Shown piece by piece: positions 14,127 to 23,087 of a DNA stretch of 55,428 bases. This DNA is from CAXBPY01 sp003455275 (GTDB taxonomy: Bacteria; Bacteroidota; Bacteroidia; Chitinophagales; UBA10324), in NCBI GenBank assembly GCA_963977675.1, contig CAXBPY010000016.1, forward strand, positions 1 to 55,428, read 5' to 3'. A program made the translations under genes and the position numbers. Under the pieces are notes generated by a model. It searched no databases. It worked only from the letters and a program-made list of their open reading frames with translations, and was not told where the DNA came from. Every line of letters starts with the position of its first letter. Positions within the stretch are counted from its first letter, which is position 1.

Positions 14127-15506
14127 ATGACACTTATAAAATCCATCTCCGGAATTCGAGGAACAATAGGAGGGAAGCCGGGCGATAATCTTACTCCGCT
14201 TGATGTTGTAAAGTTTGCATCTGCTTATGCAGTTTGGGTTCGGCAGAATTCGACAGTTAACAGAATTGTAATTGGTCGCGATGCGCGCATGAGTGGACAA
14301 ATGGTTTCAGCACTCGTTGCTTCCACGCTCATGGGAATGGGAATGGATGTGCTCGACCTCGGACTCAGCACCACACCAACAGTTGAAGTTGCAGTTGCGG
14401 GAGAGAAAGCTGCCGGCGGAATCGTTATCACCGCAAGTCATAATCCCGCGCAATGGAATGCTCTCAAACTTTTAAACTCAAAGGGAGAATTTATTTCTGA
14501 CGAAGACGGAAAAAAAATTCTTGCCATTGCAGATGCAGAGCAGATTGAATTTTCTCCGGTGGAGAAAGTTGGAAAATATGCAGAAGACAAAACCTGGATG
14601 GACAAACACATCGAAATGATTTTGAAACTTCCATTGGTTAGGAAGGATGCAATTGCAAAAGCAAATTTCAAAGTGATGGTGGATGCGGTGAATTCAACAG
14701 GAGGAATTGCTGTTCCGAAATTGCTGCGTGCACTTGGTGTGAATGAAATTACTGAGATGTATTGCACTCCCGACGGAAAATTTCCTCACAACCCGGAACC
14801 GCTCGCTGAAAATCTTACCGCAATTTCTGCTGAAGTGAAAAAACAAAATGCGCATCTCGGAATTGTGGTTGACCCCGATGTGGATCGCCTTGCTTTTGTA
14901 TGTGAAGACGGAAGCATGTTTGGGGAGGAATACACGCTTGTAGCTGTTGCAGATTATGTTTTGAAAAACAAAAATGGAAATTCTGTTTCCAATCTTTCAA
15001 GCACACGCGCGCTTCGTGATGTGACAGAGAAGCATGGCGGAAATTATTCTGGTGCTGCTGTGGGTGAAGTGAATGTGGTGCGCAAGATGAAGGATACAAA
15101 CGCTGTGATTGGCGGCGAAGGAAACGGTGGCGTTATTTATCCTGAACTTCATTATGGAAGAGATGCGCTTGTTGGAATCGCGTTGTTTCTTTCTCACTTA
15201 GCTGAAAGCAAAATGAGTGTTTCTCAATTGAGAAAATCTTATCCCGATTACTTCATTGCAAAAAATAAAATTGAACTAACTGCGGGAATTAATGTGGATG
15301 CTATTCTGAAAAAGCTGCATGAAAAATATTCTGCACAACCATGCAACACTGAGGACGGATTGAAAATTGAATTCGCAAACAATTGGGTTCACCTTCGCAA
15401 GAGCAACACTGAACCTATCATTCGAATTTATGCAGAGAGCAAAAGCCAAACAGAAGCAGAAGAACTTGCGAAGAAATTTATTGGAGAGATTGAATCCGCT
15501 GTTTGA
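14127..15506 (+). CDS. glmM: Phosphoglucosamine mutase / phosphomannomutase family (GlmM-like)
   Basis: The protein has 459 residues with the four-domain alpha-D-phosphohexomutase layout. The N-terminus SISGIRGTIGG is typical. The phosphoserine loop is ITASHNPAQWNALK (Ser104), the metal loop is VDPDVDRLAF, the sugar loop is GGEGNGGVIYPE, and the phosphate-binding loop near the end is RKSNTEPIIRIYAE. The short N-terminus and ASHNPAQWNALK are closest to Bacteroidota GlmM, which makes glucosamine-1-phosphate for peptidoglycan and LPS. A phosphomannomutase role cannot be excluded by eye. A -7 element ends 5 nt before the ATG. Confidence 0.85.
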   Translation: MTLIKSISGIRGTIGGKPGDNLTPLDVVKFASAYAVWVRQNSTVNRIVIGRDARMSGQMVSALVASTLMGMGMDVLDLGLSTTPTVEVAVAGEKAAGGIVITASHNPAQWNALKLLNSKGEFISDEDGKKILAIADAEQIEFSPVEKVGKYAEDKTWMDKHIEMILKLPLVRKDAIAKANFKVMVDAVNSTGGIAVPKLLRALGVNEITEMYCTPDGKFPHNPEPLAENLTAISAEVKKQNAHLGIVVDPDVDRLAFVCEDGSMFGEEYTLVAVADYVLKNKNGNSVSNLSSTRALRDVTEKHGGNYSGAAVGEVNVVRKMKDTNAVIGGEGNGGVIYPELHYGRDALVGIALFLSHLAESKMSVSQLRKSYPDYFIAKNKIELTAGINVDAILKKLHEKYSAQPCNTEDGLKIEFANNWVHLRKSNTEPIIRIYAESKSQTEAEELAKKFIGEIESAV

Positions 15507-15530
15507 TGCCAAAGATTGGAGCCTTATTCA

Positions 15531-15566
15531 TTTTCAAATTTTCAAATCAACACATTAGCACATCAG
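15531..15566. repeat. Octad-like tandem repeat (TTTTCAAA x2, CACATYAG x2) at the end of dprA
   Basis: TTTTCAAA is repeated twice without a gap, followed by TCAA and then CACATTAG and CACATCAG. The period here is 8 nt, not 7. The element fills the gap between the convergent glmM and dprA and includes the dprA stop codon (15563-15565). A shorter related stretch is at 13075-13098. Confidence 0.7.
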
Positions 15567-16669
15567 TTAAGCCGATACATTTTCCCCGGCATAACTTTAA
15601 TCACTCCTTTCAATTCAAGATTCAGAAGCGTAGCTGCAAACTGGCTGCTGGTGAGTGAGGCGGTATGCATGAGTTCATCTACATGAACATTCTCTTTTTG
15701 CTTCAATACATCTACAACTGTTTGCTCATTCGGTTCAAGGTCAAAGAGAATTTCGCGCTGCTTTACTTTTTCGCTCTTTACTTCATCAGTTTTCCAATTC
15801 ATCATCGCAATAAAATCTTCAGCGCTCTCAAGCATTGCTGCTTTGTTTTGTTTGATCAGGTAGTTGCATCCTTTTGAAAAATTATCACTCACTCTTCCGG
15901 GGACAGCGAACACATCTTTATTGTAGCTCGCAGCAATTTCAGCAGTGATGAGTGCGCCGCCTTTGGCTCCGGATTCTACCACAATTATTGCTTCACACAT
16001 GCCGGCAACAATTCTGTTTCTCTCCGGAAAGTTTTCCTTAATAAAATCATCTGCAGTAGAAAACTCAGTGAGTAATCCGCCTTGTTCCACCATTTTTTCT
16101 GCAGTGCCACGGTGCTGCCCTGGATAAATTGTATTCAGCGCATGACCAAGAACAGCAATTGTTTTGAGGTCGTGTTTGAGTGCAGCTTTATGAGCGGCAA
16201 TATCAATCCCAAATGCAAGCCCGCTCACAATTACAGGATTGTAAACCGAAATTTCTTCGACAAATTTTTCAGTCCATTCTTTTCCATAATCTGTTGCATG
16301 TCGTGTTCCAACAATGGAAATAAATTTTCCTTCATTCAAATTGCAATTCCCTTTGAAGAAAAGCAGGATAGGAGAGTCTGCAACTTGCTTCAATGCCTGC
16401 GAATAATTTTCTTCAGTAAAAAAGATGGGTTGAATTTTATGTTTATGAATGAACTGAACTTCTTTTTCAGCTGCAGAAAAATCTGCAAAACTTGCAACCG
16501 CATCCGCAATCAAAGGACCAACGCCCGGCACTTTGAGTAAATGTGATTTTTTCTTTTTGAAAACCTGTTCAACTCCGCCGCAATAACTGATCAATGATTT
16601 TGCAATCACATCACCCACTCCTGGAATTTGCGTTAGCGCGATTGCATATTTTAATTCTTCATCCGTCAT
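15563..16669 (-). CDS. dprA: DNA-processing protein DprA
   Basis: The protein has 368 residues. It loads RecA on incoming single-stranded DNA during natural transformation. An N-terminal helix-hairpin-helix part (QIPGVGDVIAKSL, VPGVGPLIADAV) is followed by the Rossmann-fold DprA domain: SIVGTRHATDYGK, IVSGLAFGIDIAAHKAAL, GHALNTIYPGQHR, FPERNRIVAGM, ESGAKGGALITA and VPGRVSDNFSKGCNYLI. A C-terminal winged-helix domain (about 300-368) ends the protein. Its stop codon lies inside a short tandem repeat. It stands alone, divergent from nothing and followed by glmM on the other strand. Confidence 0.96.
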   Translation of the reverse strand: MTDEELKYAIALTQIPGVGDVIAKSLISYCGGVEQVFKKKKSHLLKVPGVGPLIADAVASFADFSAAEKEVQFIHKHKIQPIFFTEENYSQALKQVADSPILLFFKGNCNLNEGKFISIVGTRHATDYGKEWTEKFVEEISVYNPVIVSGLAFGIDIAAHKAALKHDLKTIAVLGHALNTIYPGQHRGTAEKMVEQGGLLTEFSTADDFIKENFPERNRIVAGMCEAIIVVESGAKGGALITAEIAASYNKDVFAVPGRVSDNFSKGCNYLIKQNKAAMLESAEDFIAMMNWKTDEVKSEKVKQREILFDLEPNEQTVVDVLKQKENVHVDELMHTASLTSSQFAATLLNLELKGVIKVMPGKMYRLN

Positions 16670-16748
16670 CAGCCGACGAAGAAAATAATTTCAAATAAAA
16701 TCTGCAGAAGAAAAAATAGGAAATGACTGTATTAAAAAATAACTATCA

Positions 16749-17024
16749 CTATGCTTCCACAGAAGTCATCAAATCAATTTCCTCCAGCACGGCACTTACA
16801 TACAAGCAATCTTCCATAGATCCGGAATAAACTTTAGCCTTCCCTTTATTGTGAATTTCGAATGCAAATTTTTCTGCCTGCTGTGCTGAACAGTTAATGG
16901 CTCTTTTCAATTGATATATAACTTGGTCGAAAGTGTGCCAGTCATCATTGTGAACAATGACATTTGAATTTCCGAAGTCAATCAAAATATCATCAGCTAC
17001 TTCCTGTTCCTGCATCCGATTCAT
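16749..17024 (-). CDS. clpS: ClpS adaptor of the ClpAP/ClpCP protease
   Basis: The protein has 91 residues. It shows the ClpS pattern: VIVHNDDWHTFDQVI, where the Asn-Asp-Asp substrate pocket is clear, an AEKFAFEIHNKGKAKVYSG stretch, and a C-terminal helix. ClpS brings N-degron substrates to Clp unfoldases. The ATG at 17024 is preceded by TATTTTTG at 17041-17048. An alternative Met four codons in is possible. It is divergent from the large glycosyltransferase gene. Confidence 0.9.
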   Translation of the reverse strand: MNRMQEQEVADDILIDFGNSNVIVHNDDWHTFDQVIYQLKRAINCSAQQAEKFAFEIHNKGKAKVYSGSMEDCLYVSAVLEEIDLMTSVEA

Positions 17025-17040
17025 TTTAAAATATTTTTTC

Positions 17041-17048
17041 CAAAAATA
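17041..17048 (-). promoter_or_regulatory. clpS: -7 element (TATTTTTG) for clpS
   Basis: A perfect TAnnTTTG match on the minus strand, 16 nt before the clpS ATG. Confidence 0.5.
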
Positions 17049-17135
17049 ATTTTAGCTTCATTTTCACAAAATAATTTTTCGATGAATGATAATTCCTTTA
17101 TAGAATCATTTCGGGCCGAAATTCTATTCAAAAAT

Positions 17136-17143
17136 TACATTTG
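17136..17143 (+). promoter_or_regulatory. -7 element (TACATTTG) for the glycosyltransferase-methyltransferase operon
   Basis: A perfect TAnnTTTG match, 15 nt before the ATG at 17159. It supports this start over any further-upstream one. Confidence 0.55.
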
Positions 17144-17158
17144 TCGCAATCACTCTGA

Positions 17159-19906
17159 ATGTCAGCAATCACTAAGTTATCTCTTGTTATTCCGTGCTAC
17201 AATGAATCAGGACGCGTTGCCCAAATGCTCGACGGCCTGCGTGACTTTGTTCGCAATAAAAAATTTGACTTTGAAATAATTGTAGTTGATGACGGCAGCA
17301 AGGACAATACTTCGGCGCTGATTGAAGAAAGCGATTTGTATAAAGAGCTGAATGCGCAGGGAAAATTTATGCTTGTTCGTCCCGGAAAAAATCAGGGAAA
17401 AGGATTTGCATTGCGCGAAGGTGTGACGCAGGCAAGCGGCTCACACATTCTGACACTTGATGCAGATATGAGCACACGACCAATTGAAGTCAATAATTGG
17501 GTTGCATCAAACTCATCCATAATCCAACAACCATCGTCCATCCTGATTGGCAGCAGAGAATTAAAATCTTCAAAAGTCACTGAAAGGAAATCGCGCAACT
17601 TCATTGGAAAAATATTTAATGTATTTGTCCGGCTTCTCACTCCATTAAATATTCGCGATACACAATGCGGATTCAAACTGTATCCTGCTGATTTGGCAAA
17701 GAAAATTTTCGGTCAATTAAAAACTGCCGGTTGGGCACATGATGTAGAGTTGCTGTACCGGGCGCAATTGTCAGGAGCAAAAATTACTGAGATGCCTGTG
17801 ACCTGGAAAGCAATGCAGGGCAGCAAAATTTCAGTTGGTGTGGACGGAGCTAAAATGTTTTTCTCAGTTTTATTCCGCACTCTATTGTTAAAGTTGAGTT
17901 GGTTTTTTGTTCAGCCATTTTCAGAAATAAAGTTAAAAGATGGCCAGCGTGATGTTCAGCCGGTTTTCCGATTCCTGTTTGCATTAGCAATTACCGGATT
18001 ATTTTTTCTGATGACATCATTGAGTTTTCATTATGGAATTACGGGCGACGATCTGGATCAGAAAGTTTATGGAGAAAAAGTTTTGAACTTCTATACTTCA
18101 TTCGGAAAAGATACAAGTTGCCTTAACCTTAAAGTCGGTAACAAGGAAAACCTGCAACTCTATGGCGGATTATTTCCAATGATTTCTGCAGCAGCAAATC
18201 GATACATCGGCGGGTTGGATGAATATGATATGCGCCATCTTATCAATGCAATTGCTGGTTGGCTTGCTATTCTTTTCTGTGGCCTGCTTGCAAAAAGATT
18301 AGCAGACTGGCGCGCTGCTTTTATTGCAGTGTTGTTACTTGCCTGCTTTCCGCAGTTTTTCGGGCAGAGTATGAACAACCCGAAGGATATTCCATTTGCC
18401 TTCACTTATGTTTTATCAATTTATTATTTAGTGAGGTTAGTGCAGGAATTACCAAGACCGGGTTTGCGCACACTTACATTCTCATCGATCAGCATTGCTC
18501 TGGCTATCAATATGCGTGTGGGTGGAATTCTGCTCATCGGGATGTTGTGGGCATTTGTTATGGGTGCATATATTCTTTCAAAAGAAAAAAGAAAGCTCAT
18601 CAATGAAACCAAATCAAGGAGTTTCCTGATTTCAAGAATGATCATAGTTTCATTGATTGGATACTTCGGTGGTTTGTTGTTCTGGCCTTATGGTTTAGTT
18701 GGTCCTCTTTCTAATCCATTCAGTGCGCTTAGTGAAACCACTAATTTCTCTATGGGTATTGGTTTGTTATTCGATGGAAGGCTAATGATGTCGAACGACA
18801 TTCCGTGGTACTACATTCCGAAATGGCTGGAGATGATCACTCCCATTGTTGTCTTGCTGCCATTTATTGCTCAGGCGGTATTATGGTTCGTAGCAAGAAA
18901 AAAAATTAATTCAACCTTAGTGTTGCTTGTGTTCTTCGCTACTCTTTTCCCGTGGGCTTATGCCGCCTACAAGCATTCACCACTTTATGACGGCATGCGC
19001 CAGATGTTGTTCATGCTTCCACTTATGTGTGTACTTGCTGCATTGACCTGGGAGTTTCTTTTTTCTTTGACTTCAAAAAATGTCGGCTCTTTTTTTCTTG
19101 GAATCATAATTACTTCAGGTCTTGGAACACCGTTTTGGTTCATGATAGAAAATCACCCCAACGAATATGTTTACTTCAATGAAATTAATGGAGGAATAAA
19201 GGGAGCTTATGGAAAATACGACACAGACTATTACATGAATGGTATTCGCAAGACTTCTGAGTGGTTTAAGAATTCAGAAATGTTTAAGAATGCCTCGAAA
19301 GACAAAAAAATTTTACTCGCTACCAATGCAGTTGATCCGGTAAACTGGTATTTCAGAAATGATACTGATAAAGTCGAAGTTGTTTTCACCAAGTGGGATG
19401 CACAGGGAAATCCGAAAACACGAAGCGCCCGCGATTGGGATTACGGAATATTTTTTTCACGAACAATTGATCCCGCCATGATGCTCTCCGGCTGCTTTCC
19501 GTCTGATAAAGCGATTTATAAAAACTCAGTTGATGATGTTCCGCTTAGCGTAGTGATTGAAAGGAAAAACAAAGCAGACTACTATGGTTATCTCGCAATG
19601 CAACAAAATAATTTACCACTCGCTGATTCACTTTTTCATGATGCAATCAATTACAACCCACAGAATGAAGAAGTGGCGCTTTGGTTACTTCAGGTGGAAC
19701 TCAATCTTAAAAAATATGATGAAGCACTGAAGTATGCAGTTCGATATACGGAGTTATGCCCTGATATGAACTACCAGGTTTATCAATTGATCGGTCAGTT
19801 ATATCAGCAGAAAGGAGATATGCAGAATGCACAGCAGTATTTGAACAAAGCAAATTATCTGCAGCAGCAAATGCAGGAAGAACAACAGAAACAACAACAG
19901 AAATAA
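17159..19906 (+). CDS. Three-part protein: Dpm1-like GT2, GT39-like membrane domain, C-terminal TPR
   Basis: The protein has 915 residues. Residues ~5-250 are a family 2 glycosyltransferase of the dolichyl/undecaprenyl-phosphate mannose synthase type: LSLVIPCYNESGRV, EIIVVDDGSKDN, GKNQGKGFALREGV, TLDADMSTRP, DTQCGFKLYP and an AGWAHDVELL segment. Residues ~270-660 are a multi-pass membrane region with an ArnT/GT39-like acidic loop (GITGDDLDQKVYGE) and NNPKDIPFAF. A soluble part and TPR-like repeats with a Gln-rich end (ADSLFHDAINYNPQNEEVAL) fill ~670-915. The first part would make a lipid-linked hexose and the second could transfer it; this coupling is inference. A heptad array encodes the variable loop SNSSIIQQPSSI. 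The methyltransferase gene starts two bases after the stop. Confidence 0.8.
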   Translation: MSAITKLSLVIPCYNESGRVAQMLDGLRDFVRNKKFDFEIIVVDDGSKDNTSALIEESDLYKELNAQGKFMLVRPGKNQGKGFALREGVTQASGSHILTLDADMSTRPIEVNNWVASNSSIIQQPSSILIGSRELKSSKVTERKSRNFIGKIFNVFVRLLTPLNIRDTQCGFKLYPADLAKKIFGQLKTAGWAHDVELLYRAQLSGAKITEMPVTWKAMQGSKISVGVDGAKMFFSVLFRTLLLKLSWFFVQPFSEIKLKDGQRDVQPVFRFLFALAITGLFFLMTSLSFHYGITGDDLDQKVYGEKVLNFYTSFGKDTSCLNLKVGNKENLQLYGGLFPMISAAANRYIGGLDEYDMRHLINAIAGWLAILFCGLLAKRLADWRAAFIAVLLLACFPQFFGQSMNNPKDIPFAFTYVLSIYYLVRLVQELPRPGLRTLTFSSISIALAINMRVGGILLIGMLWAFVMGAYILSKEKRKLINETKSRSFLISRMIIVSLIGYFGGLLFWPYGLVGPLSNPFSALSETTNFSMGIGLLFDGRLMMSNDIPWYYIPKWLEMITPIVVLLPFIAQAVLWFVARKKINSTLVLLVFFATLFPWAYAAYKHSPLYDGMRQMLFMLPLMCVLAALTWEFLFSLTSKNVGSFFLGIIITSGLGTPFWFMIENHPNEYVYFNEINGGIKGAYGKYDTDYYMNGIRKTSEWFKNSEMFKNASKDKKILLATNAVDPVNWYFRNDTDKVEVVFTKWDAQGNPKTRSARDWDYGIFFSRTIDPAMMLSGCFPSDKAIYKNSVDDVPLSVVIERKNKADYYGYLAMQQNNLPLADSLFHDAINYNPQNEEVALWLLQVELNLKKYDEALKYAVRYTELCPDMNYQVYQLIGQLYQQKGDMQNAQQYLNKANYLQQQMQEEQQKQQQK
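17514..17541. repeat. Heptad array inside the GT2 domain (unit MATCCAT)
   Basis: Units CATCCAT, AATCCAA, CAACCAT, CGTCCAT. In frame they encode SSIIQQPSSI, between the metal-binding DADMST and the conserved IGSRE. This loop varies in length and sequence in the family as I recall it, so it may have tolerated the array. Confidence 0.6.
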
Positions 19907-19907
19907 T

Positions 19908-20630
19908 ATGGATTTAAAAGAATTAAAGCAGGGAGTTGACCCGAATACTTTCTGGTATTATCAAACAAAGAAACTTCCGCTCATACGCTTTATCACTAAG
20001 ATTTATAAAAAGCACAATCGGAAAGTTGTGCTTGTAGATGTAGGAAGTGGTTCAGGTTTTTTTATGTATGAAATGGAGCGACTCATGCCGGAGATGATTG
20101 AAAAAATATTTCTTGTTGATATTGGATATTCTGATGAAGAAATCAAGATGACGCAAAATCAGAAGATTGAAAAAACACTTTCGCTTCCTGATAAAATTGA
20201 AAATGCAATTGTGGTGATGATGGATGTGCTCGAACATTTGGAAAGTGATGACAACATGCTGAATGAAATCCGCAATCGCACTTCCGGAGTGAATTATTTT
20301 TTCATTACCGTTCCTGCCTTCATGGATTTGTGGAGCGGACATGATGTTTATCTCGGGCATTATCGCCGTTACACTTCAAAAACCCTTCGTGCACTTTTGA
20401 CCAGAACAGGAATCACCAACTATTCGATGTATTATCTCTACGGAGCGATTTTTCCGGCGGTATGGATTTTCAGAAAAATGGTTCGAGGTAAAAAATCAAA
20501 TGACAGTGACATCAAGCCGATCAACCCTGTAGTCAATTCTCTTCTGAAATTCTATCACTCCATCGAAATGCCTTTGAGCAGAATGAATAAATTATTTGGA
20601 GTCACCTGCGCTGCAGAAGGAGAGCTGTAG
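19908..20630 (+). CDS. Class I SAM-dependent methyltransferase
   Basis: The protein has 240 residues. SAM-binding motif I is LVDVGSGSGFFMYEM (about residues 44-58); motif II-like FLVDIGYSDEE and the acidic VVMMDVLEHLESDD (motif IV) follow. VPAFMDLWSGHDVYLGHYRR is typical of methyltransferases found in glycan and polyprenyl-sugar clusters. The gene begins two bases after the stop of the glycosyltransferase fusion, so it is surely co-translated and may modify the same glycan or lipid carrier. The actual substrate is unknown. Confidence 0.88.
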   Translation: MDLKELKQGVDPNTFWYYQTKKLPLIRFITKIYKKHNRKVVLVDVGSGSGFFMYEMERLMPEMIEKIFLVDIGYSDEEIKMTQNQKIEKTLSLPDKIENAIVVMMDVLEHLESDDNMLNEIRNRTSGVNYFFITVPAFMDLWSGHDVYLGHYRRYTSKTLRALLTRTGITNYSMYYLYGAIFPAVWIFRKMVRGKKSNDSDIKPINPVVNSLLKFYHSIEMPLSRMNKLFGVTCAAEGEL

Positions 20631-20651
20631 TAATACTTTCATTCAGTAAAT

Positions 20652-20659
20652 TACATTTG
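20652..20659 (+). promoter_or_regulatory. ndk: -7 element (TACATTTG) for ndk
   Basis: A perfect TAnnTTTG match. The context TTACATTTGCGC is identical over 12 bases to the promoters of both tRNA genes in the window. The leader to the ATG is about 20 nt. Confidence 0.6.
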
Positions 20660-20679
20660 CGCCCACTCAAAAAATAGAA

Positions 20680-21099
20680 ATGAAGGGAAACAGAACACTT
20701 ACGATTATTAAGCCGGATGCAGTCAGTAAAAATGTTGCCGGTGCAATTTTGAAACAGATTCAGGAAGCAGGATTCAAAATCATTGCGATGAAGCAAACCA
20801 AAATGAGTCCGGCTCAGGCAGGTAAATTTTATTTCATTCACCGTGAGCGTCCGTTCTACGGAGTGCTTTGCGATTTTATGAGCAGCGGAGAAATTGTTCC
20901 CGCCATTCTGGAAAAGGAAAATGCAGTCGAAGATTTTCGTAAACTGATTGGTGCTACCAATCCTGCAAATGCAGAAGCAGGAACCATCCGTAAACTATAT
21001 GCTGAGTCAATTGACAAGAATGCAATTCACGGCAGTGACTCTGATGAGAATGCAATAATCGAGGGAAGTTTCTTTTTCTCTGAGTTGGAACGGAGTTGA
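20680..21099 (+). CDS. ndk: Nucleoside diphosphate kinase
   Basis: The protein has 139 residues, the normal size. It transfers the gamma phosphate of ATP to NDPs through a phosphohistidine. RTLTIIKPDAV opens the protein, HRERPFYGVLCDFMSSG follows, and the active site is NAIHGSDS with His117. GATNPANAEAGTIRKLYA is the nucleotide-binding region. It is a single-gene unit with a strong-looking promoter. A short repeat (21105-21125) follows the stop. Confidence 0.97.
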   Translation: MKGNRTLTIIKPDAVSKNVAGAILKQIQEAGFKIIAMKQTKMSPAQAGKFYFIHRERPFYGVLCDFMSSGEIVPAILEKENAVEDFRKLIGATNPANAEAGTIRKLYAESIDKNAIHGSDSDENAIIEGSFFFSELERS

Positions 21100-21104
21100 G
21101 TTTG

Positions 21105-21125
21105 GCGTTCGGCCTCCAGCCTCCA
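21105..21125. repeat. Short heptad array after ndk (unit GCCTCCA)
   Basis: GCGTTCG is followed by two perfect GCCTCCA units and GG. It is only about three units long and starts five bases after the ndk stop. Confidence 0.5.
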
Positions 21126-21222
21126 GGATTCAAACATGCTGACTGCGTACAGTTGATATTTCTTTTCTGAGTCATGCAATTTTTAGAACACATTTGAGTT
21201 CTACAATTACACCGTTTTTTTC

Positions 21223-23082
21223 ATGAAGAAATTTATCTTTCGTTTTTACGCGCTTGCATCTTTATTCCTTTTCCCGGTTTTATTTTCAAACACTCTTTTA
21301 GCGCAAGAGACAGAGAGTTCAATCAATTTTAATCCGTTATTATTTTATTCATCGCATAAACAAACCAAGTTTCGCTCAATTGACACACTTCACTTGCCAT
21401 TTATGGATGATTTTTCTTATCCCATAATTAATGCCGGTTCAAAGTATCCTGATGCATCAAAATGGGAAGACCGCGATGTCTATATCAACACAACATTTCC
21501 GGTAAGTCCACCTTCAATTGGAGTTGCAACTTTTGACGGGCTCAATGAATTTGGAATTCCTTATGATACAACCGGTGTTGTAACTCCTGAACCTTGTGAT
21601 TCACTAACATCACTTCCAATTCATCTTGAAACTTTTGATCCGTCAGACTCACTATACCTCAGTTTCTTTTATGAGAAAATGGGAAGGGGTGATTATCCCA
21701 ATGTGGGAGATAAACTTTTTCTTGAGTGCAGAAAAAACGACGGCACCTGGCAAACTGAGTGGATGTTGGACGGTGATGCATCGGCCACGGTTGCCAAATT
21801 CTATCAAGTCCTGATTCCGATTACTGACCCCGGATATTATTACAATGCATTTCAGTTTCGGTTCAGGAATATTGCCACTGCATCCGGCAATAATGATCAC
21901 TGGCATCTTGATTATGTGCGGCTCGATTCTTCGAGGGCTTATAATGATACAATCCTGAGTGATATAGCGGCTGTGTACACACCTTCAACCATTCTGAAAC
22001 ATTATGAATCCATGCCATGGAATCAATTCAAAAATTTTCAGTCAACAGATTTAAGAAATTCATTTGAATTCGAAGTCCGTAACAATTTGGATCAGCCGCA
22101 AACAGTTTTAAGCAGCGACACTGCATCGGAATTAATTTCTTCTTTGGGAGTTTTTCCATATGCAACCAGCACCTATCCTTTCACAGCATTTTCAAATCAG
22201 ATTTGGTTCGATACGACTGATATAATTAATGCTAATCTGCTTGATGACAGCGCTATTGTGCTGATTAATTGCAAGGCAACTACGCAGTCATCCTTTACTG
22301 ATATAAATAGATTGAATGATTCTGCATTTCGGATTCAGCGATTCTTCAACTACTATGCACACGATGACGGAAGTGCAGAAAAAGCATATGGATTAAACCA
22401 GGCCGGAGCGCGTCTCGCTGTACATTTCCAACTCAATGTTGCGGACACATTGCGCGCCGTTCAGTATCACTTTGCCCATATCGATCAGGATCTAAGTGAT
22501 AAATTATTTTCGCTGATGGTTTGGGATAGTATTTCTTCTAATCCATCTTCTGAACATCTAATTTATGAACAGGATTTTTTAAGACCTGATTATATTGATA
22601 GTATTAATGGGTTTGCCACTTACATTCTTGATACTCCCAAAGCTATCTCAGGGAATTTTTATGTTGGAATGCTTCAATCATATGCAAACTTTTACAACAT
22701 AGGTTTTGATAAAAATACCGATTCTCATACCAGCAATTATTTTAATGTAAATGGTGTGTGGAATCAATCCACTCTTCCCGGCTCGTTAATGATTCGTCCG
22801 GTTGTAGGTGCTAAACTTCCTTTCACTGCAATCCGTGAATTAAAATCAGAAAATTTTTCTGTCACATGTTATCCGAATCCGGTTAGTGATTTGCTTAATA
22901 TCCGAATTCAAAATATCACCAACTACCAGGTTCAAGTATCAGATTTGATGGGAAGGCAACTTATCCGTTTCGAAAATCAACAGTCAGTAAATGTCAGTTC
23001 CTTAACACAGGGAATTTATTTCCTTACTGTCACTGACCCGAAAACAGAGAAGAGATTTACTACACGATTTATTAAAATGTAA
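21223..23082 (+). CDS. Secreted protein with T9SS type A sorting tail, unknown function
   Basis: The protein has 619 residues. A signal peptide (about 1-27, ending TLLAQ) starts it. The body is beta-rich with no catalytic motif that I recognise; two lectin- or jelly-roll-like stretches are suggested by DNDHWHLDYVRLD-type segments (about residues 120-240). The final ~75 residues are a clear T9SS sorting domain: CYPNPVSDLLNIRI, VQVSDLMGRQL, LTQGIYFLTV and a basic end (RFTTRFIKM). It should be exported across the outer membrane and attached or released. A rhodanese gene follows after 5 nt, perhaps in the same transcript. Confidence 0.8.
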   Translation: MKKFIFRFYALASLFLFPVLFSNTLLAQETESSINFNPLLFYSSHKQTKFRSIDTLHLPFMDDFSYPIINAGSKYPDASKWEDRDVYINTTFPVSPPSIGVATFDGLNEFGIPYDTTGVVTPEPCDSLTSLPIHLETFDPSDSLYLSFFYEKMGRGDYPNVGDKLFLECRKNDGTWQTEWMLDGDASATVAKFYQVLIPITDPGYYYNAFQFRFRNIATASGNNDHWHLDYVRLDSSRAYNDTILSDIAAVYTPSTILKHYESMPWNQFKNFQSTDLRNSFEFEVRNNLDQPQTVLSSDTASELISSLGVFPYATSTYPFTAFSNQIWFDTTDIINANLLDDSAIVLINCKATTQSSFTDINRLNDSAFRIQRFFNYYAHDDGSAEKAYGLNQAGARLAVHFQLNVADTLRAVQYHFAHIDQDLSDKLFSLMVWDSISSNPSSEHLIYEQDFLRPDYIDSINGFATYILDTPKAISGNFYVGMLQSYANFYNIGFDKNTDSHTSNYFNVNGVWNQSTLPGSLMIRPVVGAKLPFTAIRELKSENFSVTCYPNPVSDLLNIRIQNITNYQVQVSDLMGRQLIRFENQQSVNVSSLTQGIYFLTVTDPKTEKRFTTRFIKM

Positions 23083-23087
23083 TTACG

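Noticed and set aside
19850..19906. CAG/CAA-rich stretch at the end of the glycosyltransferase fusion as a repeat element
   Set aside because: It is a low-complexity Gln-rich C-terminus with irregular period, unlike the heptad arrays.
21185..21202. AGAAC-N8-GTTCT inverted repeat upstream of the T9SS protein
   Set aside because: A five-base arm is too short to exclude chance, and no regulator is nearby; it overlaps only a poor -7 match (CACATTTG).
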